A stretch of 32,330 nucleotides of DNA, taken from the NCBI GenBank assembly GCA_019456145.1, contig VRUL01000051.1, positions 1-32,330 of the forward strand, in the 5' to 3' direction. Made by a program: the position numbers and the translations under genes. The stretch is from Planctomycetota bacterium (GTDB lineage Bacteria; Planctomycetota; Phycisphaerae; Sedimentisphaerales; Anaerobacaceae). Each line of letters begins with the position of its first letter. Position 1 is the stretch's first letter. Of this stretch, positions 23,549 to 29,931 are shown in pieces. The notes beneath the pieces were generated by a model. It made no database searches and was not told the origin of the DNA. It saw nothing but the letters and a program-made list of their open reading frames with translations.

Positions 23549-25009
23549 TCAAAACTCAATATCACCAACATCAAGCTGCTCAGTCTCGTAGTCCTTCAGT
23601 AAATCGAGGGAATCGTTATAAATCCTCTCGCGCACAACCTGAAGATATACTGCGTCTGATCGTTCAGCCTCAAGCTCGGCGTTAAACAAATCAACATCAA
23701 TAACGCTATCAATAGCTTCAGACAGAATGTGCTGCAACTGTCCCGGTGTAATGGATTCTAACTCATAGACTTTTTTTCCAAAACGTTTCACAAAGCCCTT
23801 GTATCTTGCTGATGTCTCTTTGGCCTCTGCGGTGTTGTCGCTGAGGTTAAACCGCTCAACATGTTCAGGATTCAGGCCGACGCGGACAGCCTCAGTATTA
23901 TATTCGTTGAAGTCTTCGCGTAGCGACTGCAACAGGCTTTCGCCGATGTTTATGCCCTCGGGATCAAAGTCACTCAATATAAGCAAGAGAAGCCGACCTT
24001 TTCCGCTTCGTTGAAACCTCTTTAATATCTCATTTCGCGCTGGCAAGCTGGGGTAGCCCCTGCAAATCGTATACGGGATATTAAACTTGCCACACACCGG
24101 CTCTATAATGGACTGTACAGTCATCTTCTCGGCGACAACTTCAATGTATATCGGCTGTGACTGTTGCAAATCGCGCCGATAACCTTTAAGAAAATCATCC
24201 AGTTCCTCACGGGCAAAATCCTGGGGGCTGCTGTGTACATACCAGCTTGATGTTGGCCTGGTAGGGTCGGCAATTGCGGTCATCGGGATTTCGCCTGTCA
24301 ACCTTAGGCGTGTCAGAACATTGCACAAATCCCCATAACTAGCGCGGTCATTTTTGTAAACACTGCCCGGGCGATTTGTATTTCTCAGTGGTGGATTGTT
24401 TAGCAGTCTATAATGAATCTGACGATCTGACAATGGCCAAAATTTACGGTTTGTATTTATTACATCTTTCACTACCTTGACCATCTTGAACTTGAGTTTT
24501 GAAATTCGTTTCCGCTGGCCCCTTTGGCCGACGCTAATTGTTTCGGTTTTAATTTCTGTCTTCTCTTTGCGAAAAGCAAGTAACTGCCGGTATGCCTCAT
24601 CGGGATTGGATTTTACTACTGCTTCCCGCAATTGTTCGCCTTGATTCTTGATGCGCTGCGTGTTGTAGCTGACCAGCCTATCCATAAATTTAGGATCACT
24701 ATGCCGAATCTTTTCTATACGGCATGGCACAACCTTCAGACCGGCCAGTATTGCCGCCTCACACCGTCTATGTCCTGAGATAATATAATTGTCATTCGAT
24801 ATGACTATTGGCTCAAGAACGCCATCCTCGGCAATTTCGCGGGCAAGCTCTTTAATCGTTGGGTCTTCAGGGTCAATCGACTTGTAAATCTTGTTATTCT
24901 CTGGACTTGGCTTTAGTTTGCGAGGATCGATTTTTACAATAGTCAGACAAGTCTCACTTTTGGTTTCTTCATTGGTCTGTTCAGCTCTATTTTGCTGTGT
25001 CGTCGCCAT
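23549..25009 (-). CDS. ParB-like domain fused to Topo VI-A/Spo11-like domain
   Basis: A 486-residue fusion. Residues about 22-130 are a ParB/Srx-type domain: a KIDPRKLKPSPEN start, then IVISNDNYIISGHRRCEAA (68-86), the nucleotide-binding box of the ParB fold. Residues about 170-260 look like a winged helix with LSDRQIHYRLLN (193-204), which parallels the RDIYY motif of Topo VI-A/Spo11; Tyr-200 is the candidate DNA-cleaving tyrosine. Residues about 285-440 hold a TOPRIM domain: IEVVAEK (Glu-290 or Glu-294) and LSDFDPEG (Asp-347, Asp-349). Stand-alone Topo VI-A-like proteins (Topo mini-A) are known from mobile elements. No Topo VI-B ATPase subunit is present. A role in element segregation, replication or defence against other DNA is inference. 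Confidence 0.75.
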   Translation of the reverse strand: MATTQQNRAEQTNEETKSETCLTIVKIDPRKLKPSPENNKIYKSIDPEDPTIKELAREIAEDGVLEPIVISNDNYIISGHRRCEAAILAGLKVVPCRIEKIRHSDPKFMDRLVSYNTQRIKNQGEQLREAVVKSNPDEAYRQLLAFRKEKTEIKTETISVGQRGQRKRISKLKFKMVKVVKDVINTNRKFWPLSDRQIHYRLLNNPPLRNTNRPGSVYKNDRASYGDLCNVLTRLRLTGEIPMTAIADPTRPTSSWYVHSSPQDFAREELDDFLKGYRRDLQQSQPIYIEVVAEKMTVQSIIEPVCGKFNIPYTICRGYPSLPARNEILKRFQRSGKGRLLLLILSDFDPEGINIGESLLQSLREDFNEYNTEAVRVGLNPEHVERFNLSDNTAEAKETSARYKGFVKRFGKKVYELESITPGQLQHILSEAIDSVIDVDLFNAELEAERSDAVYLQVVRERIYNDSLDLLKDYETEQLDVGDIEF

Positions 25010-25012
25010 ACC

Positions 25013-25291
25013 CTACCCATTGCCCTCATTGTTGGAGTTTTTCGGTTCTGGCTCGTTTGAAACGCTCTCAGGCGCTCCCTGTGAAGCTCTGGACTTTGGC
25101 CGATATAAAAACAGCGGGCATTGTGGTGATGTACACAAATACACTTCTTTAATCACTCAGCCGCAACATTCCAGGCAGAAGGCGTGCATAGCGGACTTCC
25201 GGCTCCTACCGCTAACGGCTTTGTCGTAGATGCCCCGATAGAGTTTTGGTATCTGCGATCGGTGTCCGGCTATTCTTTCCTGCTGTTTCAT
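25013..25291 (-). pseudogene. Four-cysteine small phage-type protein broken by an in-frame TGA
   Basis: A 92-codon frame (ATG 25291, TAG 25013-25015) interrupted by TGA at 25157-25159. The product would read IPKLYRGIYDKAVSGRSRKSA, then FCLECCG-stop-VIKEVYLCTSPQCPLF. Cys-39, Cys-42, Cys-53 and Cys-58 form a likely zinc site that straddles the stop. I know this pattern from small conserved phage/element proteins, where an aromatic residue stands where the stop is, so one G-to-A change from TGG (Trp) would explain it. ATGA coupling to the gene above and 3 bases to the ParB fusion gene below show it belongs to the operon. Recoding of TGA is unlikely, as several neighbours end with TGA. Confidence 0.6.
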
Positions 25292-25515
25292 GATCCAGCT
25301 TCCGAGTAATAGAGGTGAAGTTTCCGCTTGAGTAAAAGCCAGCCGGAAAGCCTTTGGGCTTCTGATAAGCCAGCAACAGCTAAGGTAAGCAAAAGATTTG
25401 CGATTTGCTCCAAATTTGTACTTGCCTTTAACGCACAGTTTTGGTACGATTCACTTTGTCGATTATTTTTGTGGGCTGTCGTTGGCACGGCAGCCCTGTT
25501 TCTTTGACTTAACAT
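25288..25515 (-). CDS. Small hypothetical protein in the element operon
   Basis: A 75-residue frame whose start overlaps the previous stop by 7 bases and whose stop overlaps the next start as ATGA; this tight coupling is the main reason to accept it. The N-terminal half is polar (NRAAVPTTAHKNNRQSESYQN), the second half helical (LEQIANLLLTLAVAGLSEAQRLSGWLLLKRK). No family recognised. Confidence 0.45.
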   Translation of the reverse strand: MLSQRNRAAVPTTAHKNNRQSESYQNCALKASTNLEQIANLLLTLAVAGLSEAQRLSGWLLLKRKLHLYYSEAGS

Positions 25516-25745
25516 TGCTCCGACTCCCTTCTGGCTTCAAATTCCTGTTTTGAGCAACAATCCCATTTGATCCACTGTTCAATATCTGATTGTTTCCAAC
25601 GGACCGCACCTGCCCCTACCTTCACCGGTGCGCATATAAGTCCTGCACTACGCATCCTAAAGATGGCTCGCTTGCTCAGAGATAATTTTTCTCCGACTGC
25701 CTGAGCCGTAAACAATTTTTCGTTCGTAGTCCGTCCGTTGCTCAT
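25509..25745 (-). CDS. AlpA/MerR-like helix-turn-helix protein (excisionase-type)
   Basis: A 78-residue protein with LFTAQAVGEKLSLSKRAIFRMRSAGLI (residues 11-37), then KVGAGAVRWKQSDIEQWI: the helix-turn-helix plus wing of AlpA/excisionase-type (HTH_17) proteins, which bend attachment-site DNA or activate element genes. Its ATG overlaps the stop of the 59-residue gene as ATGA. It could be the excisionase or a transcription activator. CCSKQEFEARRESEQC makes a short charged tail with three cysteines. Confidence 0.7.
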   Translation of the reverse strand: MSNGRTTNEKLFTAQAVGEKLSLSKRAIFRMRSAGLICAPVKVGAGAVRWKQSDIEQWIKWDCCSKQEFEARRESEQC

Positions 25746-25921
25746 ACTGTCTCCTTTCGTTTCAGAAATTCTTTGACCAGTGCTACAGCACTCTCAGAAA
25801 ATACCCGCGTTTGACCAGCAATACCCGAAGGTACTATTGCTATCTTTCGTAGCGCATAGCTCACACAGTCTCGGTCAACATTAAGTTGCTTGGCGATTTC
25901 GCCAGTGGTTAGAAGTTTCAT
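25742..25921 (-). CDS. 59-residue helix-turn-helix protein
   Basis: A short protein (MKLLTTGEIAKQLNVDRDCV...) whose residues 4-50 form a MerR-like helix-turn-helix and wing: LTTGEIAKQLNVDRDCVSYA, then GQTRVFSESAVALVKEFL. GGAG lies 9 bases before the ATG. The stop overlaps the next start as ATGA. Two different tiny DNA-binding proteins in tandem at the head of this operon suggest one controls excision and the other transcription; which is which is not visible. Confidence 0.7.
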   Translation of the reverse strand: MKLLTTGEIAKQLNVDRDCVSYALRKIAIVPSGIAGQTRVFSESAVALVKEFLKRKETV

Positions 25922-25949
25922 AACGTATACTCCAAAAAAAATTAGTTAT

Positions 25950-25966
25950 CTACTGGTAGTAGTATA
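25950..25966. promoter_or_regulatory. Palindrome and -10-like box before the element operon
   Basis: CTACT GGT AGTAG (25950-25962) is a perfect short palindrome, overlapping TATACT on the minus strand (25961-25966), a good -10 box. GTATAC occurs here and again at 25925-25930. No convincing -35 box is seen at the right distance, so the promoter may need an activator. Confidence 0.35.
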
Positions 25967-25987
25967 CGAAAGAAAAGAGATGTAGGC

Positions 25988-26019
25988 TGTCACTTCAAAG
26001 CATAGTAAGTAAAGTGACA
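25988..26019. other. Inverted repeat between two minus-strand genes
   Basis: TGTCACTT and AAGTGACA (8 bp, 16-base centre) lie just after the stop of the 326-residue gene. There is no T-run on the minus strand, so this is either a weak terminator or a protein-binding site. Confidence 0.35.
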
Positions 26020-26023
26020 ATTA

Positions 26024-27004
26024 TTAGGCAAGTTTGTACTCTTTAATTATGGGGTGATATATTTTCTTGCGGATTGTTTCAGCATCCAAAGGTTCTTCAC
26101 CATCAGGGATTAACTCGGCGAGTTTCTTAGCTGCCTCACCGCTTGCTTTTGAAATACTCATCCCTTGTTTATGGAGAGAATATACATAAAAGGCAATATA
26201 ATGATTGCGAAAAAAATAGAGGTCTATATTAGTCTCCGGTATAGTTGGAAAGTTTTGTCCTCTATCCTCAAAATCGCTGTCAAATCCTCTGATTATAGAT
26301 TGCCAGAGTATTTCTTTTAGCTTGAGTGAAACATTGATTTTAGGTCTGTTCCTTCTCATTCGCTTTTGACTTTCAGCAAATGCCAATATGCCATACTCAA
26401 TAGGGAGGGTTCTATTTAAGAAGCCAAGTAGATTCAGGCATTTATGTACTTCTTCAACATCGTACATAGGAACTATACCCATGCCGTCAAGGTCTTCATT
26501 TGCATGGCGTACCATCTCCAAGGGCATATCAAATGGATTTTCAACATATTCCTTCCACTCTTGAGGCAATTCTTTTGGGAAGCGTTCTTGTCGTGCCGGA
26601 TAGAGCCCTCTGAAAGCTCGCCAGTAGTCTACATCTTCAGGAAATAATATTTTCCCTGACACGGACTTCTGATACTGCGGTACACTGTCCTTGATTCCAA
26701 CACCCACTGAAAACATCCATTTTTTGCCCTCCCGTAACCACACGGCCCAGCTCTGTGGGGAAGTGACTCTCAAATCTGGGTCACACAAACAGTGCCCCGG
26801 AGTAATCTCTTGTGGCGCTATTATCTTTGCTACGGGTATGAGCAGGCCAAAATATTCAAACACGCTCAAAGCACTGTCTACAAAACGTTTTGGACCTACC
26901 TTCAGGACATCCGCATTCGCGACTTGTTGCAAAAATATATTCTTGCTAACATAATCAGCGCCGGATTTTCTTTTATAAACTTTACTTTGAAAATTGGCTC
27001 CCAT
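26024..27004 (-). CDS. Unknown 326-residue protein
   Basis: A soluble, aromatic-rich protein with no recognised family. It starts MGANFQSKVYKRKSGADYVS; I chose this start because a strong promoter lies just upstream and the longer frame from 27133 has an unlikely N-terminus. Notable segments: WLREGKKWMFSVGVG, a Pro/Trp-rich stretch near WRAFRGLYPARQERFPKELPQ, a basic patch QKRMRRNRPK, and a helical C-terminus (GMSISKASGEAAKKLAELI). With the -10 box only 7 bases from the ATG the transcript could be leaderless, though GGGGG directly before the start may serve as a binding site. It lies upstream of the element operon on the same strand but 100 bases apart. Confidence 0.55.
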   Translation of the reverse strand: MGANFQSKVYKRKSGADYVSKNIFLQQVANADVLKVGPKRFVDSALSVFEYFGLLIPVAKIIAPQEITPGHCLCDPDLRVTSPQSWAVWLREGKKWMFSVGVGIKDSVPQYQKSVSGKILFPEDVDYWRAFRGLYPARQERFPKELPQEWKEYVENPFDMPLEMVRHANEDLDGMGIVPMYDVEEVHKCLNLLGFLNRTLPIEYGILAFAESQKRMRRNRPKINVSLKLKEILWQSIIRGFDSDFEDRGQNFPTIPETNIDLYFFRNHYIAFYVYSLHKQGMSISKASGEAAKKLAELIPDGEEPLDAETIRKKIYHPIIKEYKLA

Positions 27005-27011
27005 GCCCCCT

Positions 27012-27040
27012 ATCTTAACCAAGAATGTCCCTTTTGACAA
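27012..27040 (-). promoter_or_regulatory. Promoter for the 326-residue protein gene
   Basis: On the minus strand TTGTCA (27035-27040) and TAAGAT (27012-27017) are 17 bases apart. The ATG is 7 bases past the -10 box. Confidence 0.6.
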
Positions 27041-27059
27041 CTTTTGGTAATAAAAATAC

Positions 27060-27087
27060 TTGCTTGTCAGCGGGAACAGTCTATAAT
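27060..27087 (+). promoter_or_regulatory. Candidate rightward promoter
   Basis: TTGCTT (27060-27065), 16 bases, TATAAT (27082-27087). It points away from the previous promoter, toward the 14-codon frame at 27156 and the gene at 27250. Confidence 0.5.
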
Positions 27088-27155
27088 TGACTTGTCTTTT
27101 ATTGAGCGGGACGGAGCCCGGAGGATGCATCAATCTCTTTTTGAAGGGAGAAATT

Positions 27156-27200
27156 ATGAAAGCAAATCTTTTATCTGTGTTTCAAGAAATATTTCGCTGA
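27156..27200 (+). CDS. 14-codon frame with a strong ribosome binding site (leader peptide or gene relic)
   Basis: ATG 27156 has AAGGGAG about 6 bases upstream. The product, MKANLLSVFQEIFR, starts like the signal peptide of an exported protein and stops at once. With the PEP-CTERM-like tail after the next gene, it may be the 5' stump of an exported-protein gene; alternatively it is a leader peptide for the gene at 27250. Confidence 0.3.
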   Translation: MKANLLSVFQEIFR

Positions 27201-27249
27201 AATTTACTTTCAAAAAATCAATGGAAGAAAAACAAGAGGAATATTGAAA

Positions 27250-27984
27250 ATGGGCTTGTTCAGCAAGAAACCTGATCAAAATAAAATAGATTATTTCAAG
27301 CTGTATAGTTACAAGGAACTGTTCCACGAATTAATTACACACAAACATTGGAAGAATCTGAACATAGATATAATCAAACAAGTTTTCAAAAAGGCACAAA
27401 GTGACCTATTTGCTCAGCCAAATGAAGGGATAGAAGTACTCAAACACTTTATATATGTATCAGAGAAGTATAATTTGGTTGAAGACCAATTTCTTCGTCT
27501 TGCGAGTACAACACACGATTTAGACATACTGTTAGGGTACTTTTCATTTCACTTATATCGATTAGGGTCAGACCTTGCTAAAAGATTTTTTTCTTCAAAA
27601 ACAGAAGAAGAGATTAAAGGCTATGGTATGCAAGCAGATATGGCATTTATGTCATCTATTTTATGTGACGAATACATGTTGCCTTCCTATGCTGGGATGG
27701 CTTTCTTGCATGGTGAAATTCATATAAATAAAGATGTTGCTCTTGAGTTCTGTGCTAAATATAAAGCTATAGAGGATAAACTGTTGAATACGCCTGATAA
27801 CGACTTAAGTCCTTTGCAGTTATCAAAGAAGGAGCTACTTGACCCTAAGAATATGCACAAAACTATGGAAAGAATAAAGCAATACGCCCCTGGTCTACTC
27901 CCCAATGATTCAGTGGCTGAGGATGAGGAAATGAGCCAGAGGGATTATATCGAGCAACTTGAAAAGAAGTTGTTGCAATTATAA
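27250..27984 (+). CDS. Unknown 244-residue helical protein
   Basis: A soluble, probably all-helical protein starting MGLFSKKPDQNKIDYFKLYS; AGAGGA lies about 9 bases before the ATG at 27250. Regular helices run through residues 20-190, and the end (SQRDYIEQLEKKLLQL) is a short coiled-coil-like helix. No family recognised. It is AT-rich and lies in accessory DNA between the 326-residue gene and a small membrane protein. Its stop is directly followed by a PEP-CTERM-like tail relic in another frame. Confidence 0.6.
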   Translation: MGLFSKKPDQNKIDYFKLYSYKELFHELITHKHWKNLNIDIIKQVFKKAQSDLFAQPNEGIEVLKHFIYVSEKYNLVEDQFLRLASTTHDLDILLGYFSFHLYRLGSDLAKRFFSSKTEEEIKGYGMQADMAFMSSILCDEYMLPSYAGMAFLHGEIHINKDVALEFCAKYKAIEDKLLNTPDNDLSPLQLSKKELLDPKNMHKTMERIKQYAPGLLPNDSVAEDEEMSQRDYIEQLEKKLLQL

Positions 27985-28037
27985 CCACACTACTGCTCGG
28001 CTTGGGTGCGATGATTGTGAGGAAAAGAAAACAATAA
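27985..28037 (+). pseudogene. PEP-CTERM-like tail relic, copy A
   Basis: Translated in frame to the TAA at 28035-28037 this gives TTLLLGLGAMIVRKRKQ-stop: a hydrophobic stretch, GLGA, then a basic cluster, as at the C-terminus of PEP-CTERM sorted proteins. No N-terminal part or PEP motif remains. A similar tail occurs at 28470-28541. Confidence 0.45.
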
Positions 28038-28059
28038 TTTGAAGTGATAGAGTAATGGA

Positions 28060-28467
28060 ATGAAAATGAATATGGATTATTCAAATGTTTTTTACGGTGT
28101 TTTGGGGCATCTTGGAAAAGCAGTAATTGTAATTTGTGCTTTCTATTTTGGGCGCTATATGGGAACTAAATATAAACCAAAATGGATCAATTATTTTGCT
28201 GTTTTAGGGATGATAGCATTATTCAGTTTAATATGTTGGTCGTCTTATGGAACTCACACCGAAAATGCCGACCCTCTCTATGGGGGCGGAGAGACAGTCG
28301 TTGATTTTGAAGCTACTGAAAAAGAAAGGAACGAATACGGACTAACCATGTTTTTTGTTTTTTCTATTCCTGCCTTGTATGGAATACGTAAGAAACAACA
28401 AGACCCATATTCCAAATACGTTAGTATCGATAATCAACTGAATGAATTGTATCAAAGTTTAGATTAG
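28060..28467 (+). CDS. Small hypothetical membrane protein
   Basis: A 135-residue protein with three membrane segments: LGKAVIVICAFYFGRYMG (about 17-34), YFAVLGMIALFSLICWSSYG (about 45-64) and YGLTMFFVFSIPALYGIRKK (about 93-112). Between TM2 and TM3 is a Gly/Glu-rich loop (ADPLYGGGETVVDFEATEKE). Start codons at 28060, 28066 and 28072 are possible and none has a strong ribosome binding site. Family unknown. A second PEP-CTERM-like tail follows the stop. Confidence 0.55.
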   Translation: MKMNMDYSNVFYGVLGHLGKAVIVICAFYFGRYMGTKYKPKWINYFAVLGMIALFSLICWSSYGTHTENADPLYGGGETVVDFEATEKERNEYGLTMFFVFSIPALYGIRKKQQDPYSKYVSIDNQLNELYQSLD

Positions 28468-28469
28468 TT

Positions 28470-28541
28470 TCCGTTAAAGCCTTTACGCTCTTACTGCTCG
28501 GCCTGAGCAGGGTGATGGTGAGGAAAACATTTAGCCGCTAA
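28470..28541 (+). pseudogene. PEP-CTERM-like tail relic, copy B
   Basis: In frame to the TAA at 28539-28541: SVKAFTLLLLGLSRVMVRKTFSR-like reading with a hydrophobic stretch and basic end. Bases 28492-28527 align without gaps to 27991-28026 (about 28 of 36 identical). It overlaps the end of the minus-strand gene at 28538 by four bases. Confidence 0.45.
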
Positions 28542-29272
28542 TACTGGCTTTTTTCCAGTTGTTCAGATAGCAGTTCCTTAACTGTATTTAAAAACTCTGC
28601 TGTTTTTCTCTCCCTTTCGGGTATTTGTTCTTCTGCTAACTTACCTGTTGCATAAAAGCGAATCCATACACGAATAAAAGCAAGCCACCTTTTCGTGAGT
28701 TTGATTTGCTTGCTACGTAAAATATTCCGATTCGCAGCCTGTATATTATCAAGCCTTAAGAAACTTATGGCACTGTCTAAATACGTCCGACTTGGGATCG
28801 GGAAAAATTGGCGACACTGTAAGGCCGCGATTTTTTCGGCTGCAACTAAATTATAACCACGCTTAGGAAAACCATCTTTGTCCACAAGTGTATACAGTGG
28901 CACACAGAGTACGCTATATGCAAAATAAGAGGGAAGCCCTTTGGCCTTTTCTGGCAATCGCGGAGATAGCACAATTACAGGCCGAATTTTTACTTTGTAT
29001 ACAACCAAGTCCTCGTCTGACCTAAGGCTTAGTTCTACATGGGGCAATCTGTTCATGCCGTTTGCGCGTTGGGTAAGCTGTTCAAAATTAATCTTCGATA
29101 GTTTGTAAGCGGCTGAACTGGGTGAGGCAGAATTGTATGACAAGGGCCTCACAACGTGTAATGTGCGTAATTGATATGGCACAATAGCAAGACAAACCAA
29201 ACCGGGCACAATATTATCGCCAGCATATTGTTCAAATGGTTCGCCAAGCAAATCTCTTAAGTTTTGCTCCAT
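28538..29272 (-). CDS. Unknown protein paired with the Panacea-like gene (toxin candidate)
   Basis: A 244-residue protein whose ATG overlaps the stop of the upstream Panacea-like gene by one base (TGATG), so the two are translationally coupled. The stretch VYKVKIRPVIVLSPRLPEKAKG (about 111-132) recalls the RPVVVLS strand of MazF/PemK-type barrels, but the likeness is short and the rest is unfamiliar. Panacea-domain antitoxins are known to pair with many unrelated toxin folds, so by position this is the toxin candidate; it could also be an accessory protein. The C-terminus is helical and basic (KLTKRWLAFIRVWIRFYATGK). Confidence 0.5.
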   Translation of the reverse strand: MEQNLRDLLGEPFEQYAGDNIVPGLVCLAIVPYQLRTLHVVRPLSYNSASPSSAAYKLSKINFEQLTQRANGMNRLPHVELSLRSDEDLVVYKVKIRPVIVLSPRLPEKAKGLPSYFAYSVLCVPLYTLVDKDGFPKRGYNLVAAEKIAALQCRQFFPIPSRTYLDSAISFLRLDNIQAANRNILRSKQIKLTKRWLAFIRVWIRFYATGKLAEEQIPERERKTAEFLNTVKELLSEQLEKSQY

Positions 29273-29931
29273 CAGTCTTCAGTAAGTGCTTTTAAATCTT
29301 CCTTGAAATCCGCATCGATATGTACTTCATTTTCTGGCAGTGTAAATAAGCCCTCGCCGTCAATAGTAACGAGTAATTCTAAAACGTTGGGATCTACAAG
29401 CTCTTCACACTCCGGCGCACTCATCTCGTCAAATTCTAGTTTTTCGAGCTTCTTTCTGAGTTGTTGGAAAGTCCCCGGAAGCAAAAGGCTAACAGGATCA
29501 ACAAACCGTTGGGATTTGGGTATTCCCCCAAAATCAAGAGGCTGTCCTTTTACAGCATCTTTCATAGGAGCAGTTTCAAAGTAAACATAGTCCAGTAATT
29601 CGTTATAAGGCATAGCTGCAAATCTGTCCAGCACAGTTGGAATTATACCTTCGAGTGCTACGTTATCGAATTTAAGCCTTGGCTTGTCAAATCGAGGGAG
29701 TGTCCAGCGCACGGGTCTAAACTTTCCTGGCTCAATTTCGTCTTCCTAGGGTGTATGGAAATCTTGTGTGAGTACCGAACTCAAGGTTTGAGACCAAGGG
29801 CCGTAGTGCCAAAAGACCCAATCTAAATCCGTGAGACGCTTTTGTTCCCAGCCATAGTAGTTATGCTCGACCAAGTAGACCAACTTCGTTGTCCGGACTT
29901 GCCCAGGCGGAAGAAGGTTGTATAAGAAAGC
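29272..29931 (-). pseudogene. Panacea (SocA/GepA-like) antitoxin gene with in-frame TAG
   Basis: Open in one frame from 29931 to the stop at 29272 except for TAG at 29746-29748. Upstream of the TAG the frame reads TTKLVYLVEHNYYGWEQKRL and DLDWVFWHYGPWSQTLSSVL, the conserved N-terminal part of Panacea-domain proteins. Downstream it reads VALEGIIPTVLDRFAAMPYNELLDYVYFETAPMKDA, the domain's C-terminal part. No ATG is found at the expected place; TAA closes the frame at 29932, so the 5' end is missing too, perhaps lost at the junction with the helicase gene. A GTG at 29710-29712 could start a 146-residue fragment. The gene is probably dead, or makes only the C-terminal part. Confidence 0.65.

Larger units (their letters stand above)
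20975..26021 (-). mobile_element. Integrative element in the tRNA gene (left end defined, right end uncertain)
   Basis: From the tRNA rightward, all genes to 25921 are on the minus strand and are typical of an integrative or satellite-type element: tyrosine recombinase, XRE repressor, winged-helix protein, ParB/Topo VI-A-like fusion, a small four-cysteine protein and two tiny helix-turn-helix proteins. The left border is set by the tRNA. The right border given is only the end of the clearly linked operon; the element may continue through the accessory genes to 32 kb. No capsid, portal, terminase or conjugation gene is visible. Confidence 0.6.

Noticed and set aside
26024..26100. Second attachment site near the end of the coupled operon
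   Set aside because: No stretch matching the tRNA T arm or acceptor end could be found by eye here or further right.
27090..27130. Possible c-di-GMP riboswitch piece (GCGGGACGGAGCCCGGAGGA)
   Set aside because: It only loosely resembles one half of the GEMM core, and the other conserved parts (GCAAACC-type) are missing.
27044..27247. 67-residue plus-strand frame between the divergent promoters
   Set aside because: It begins upstream of the likely transcript start (the -10 box is inside it) and the product looks unstructured.
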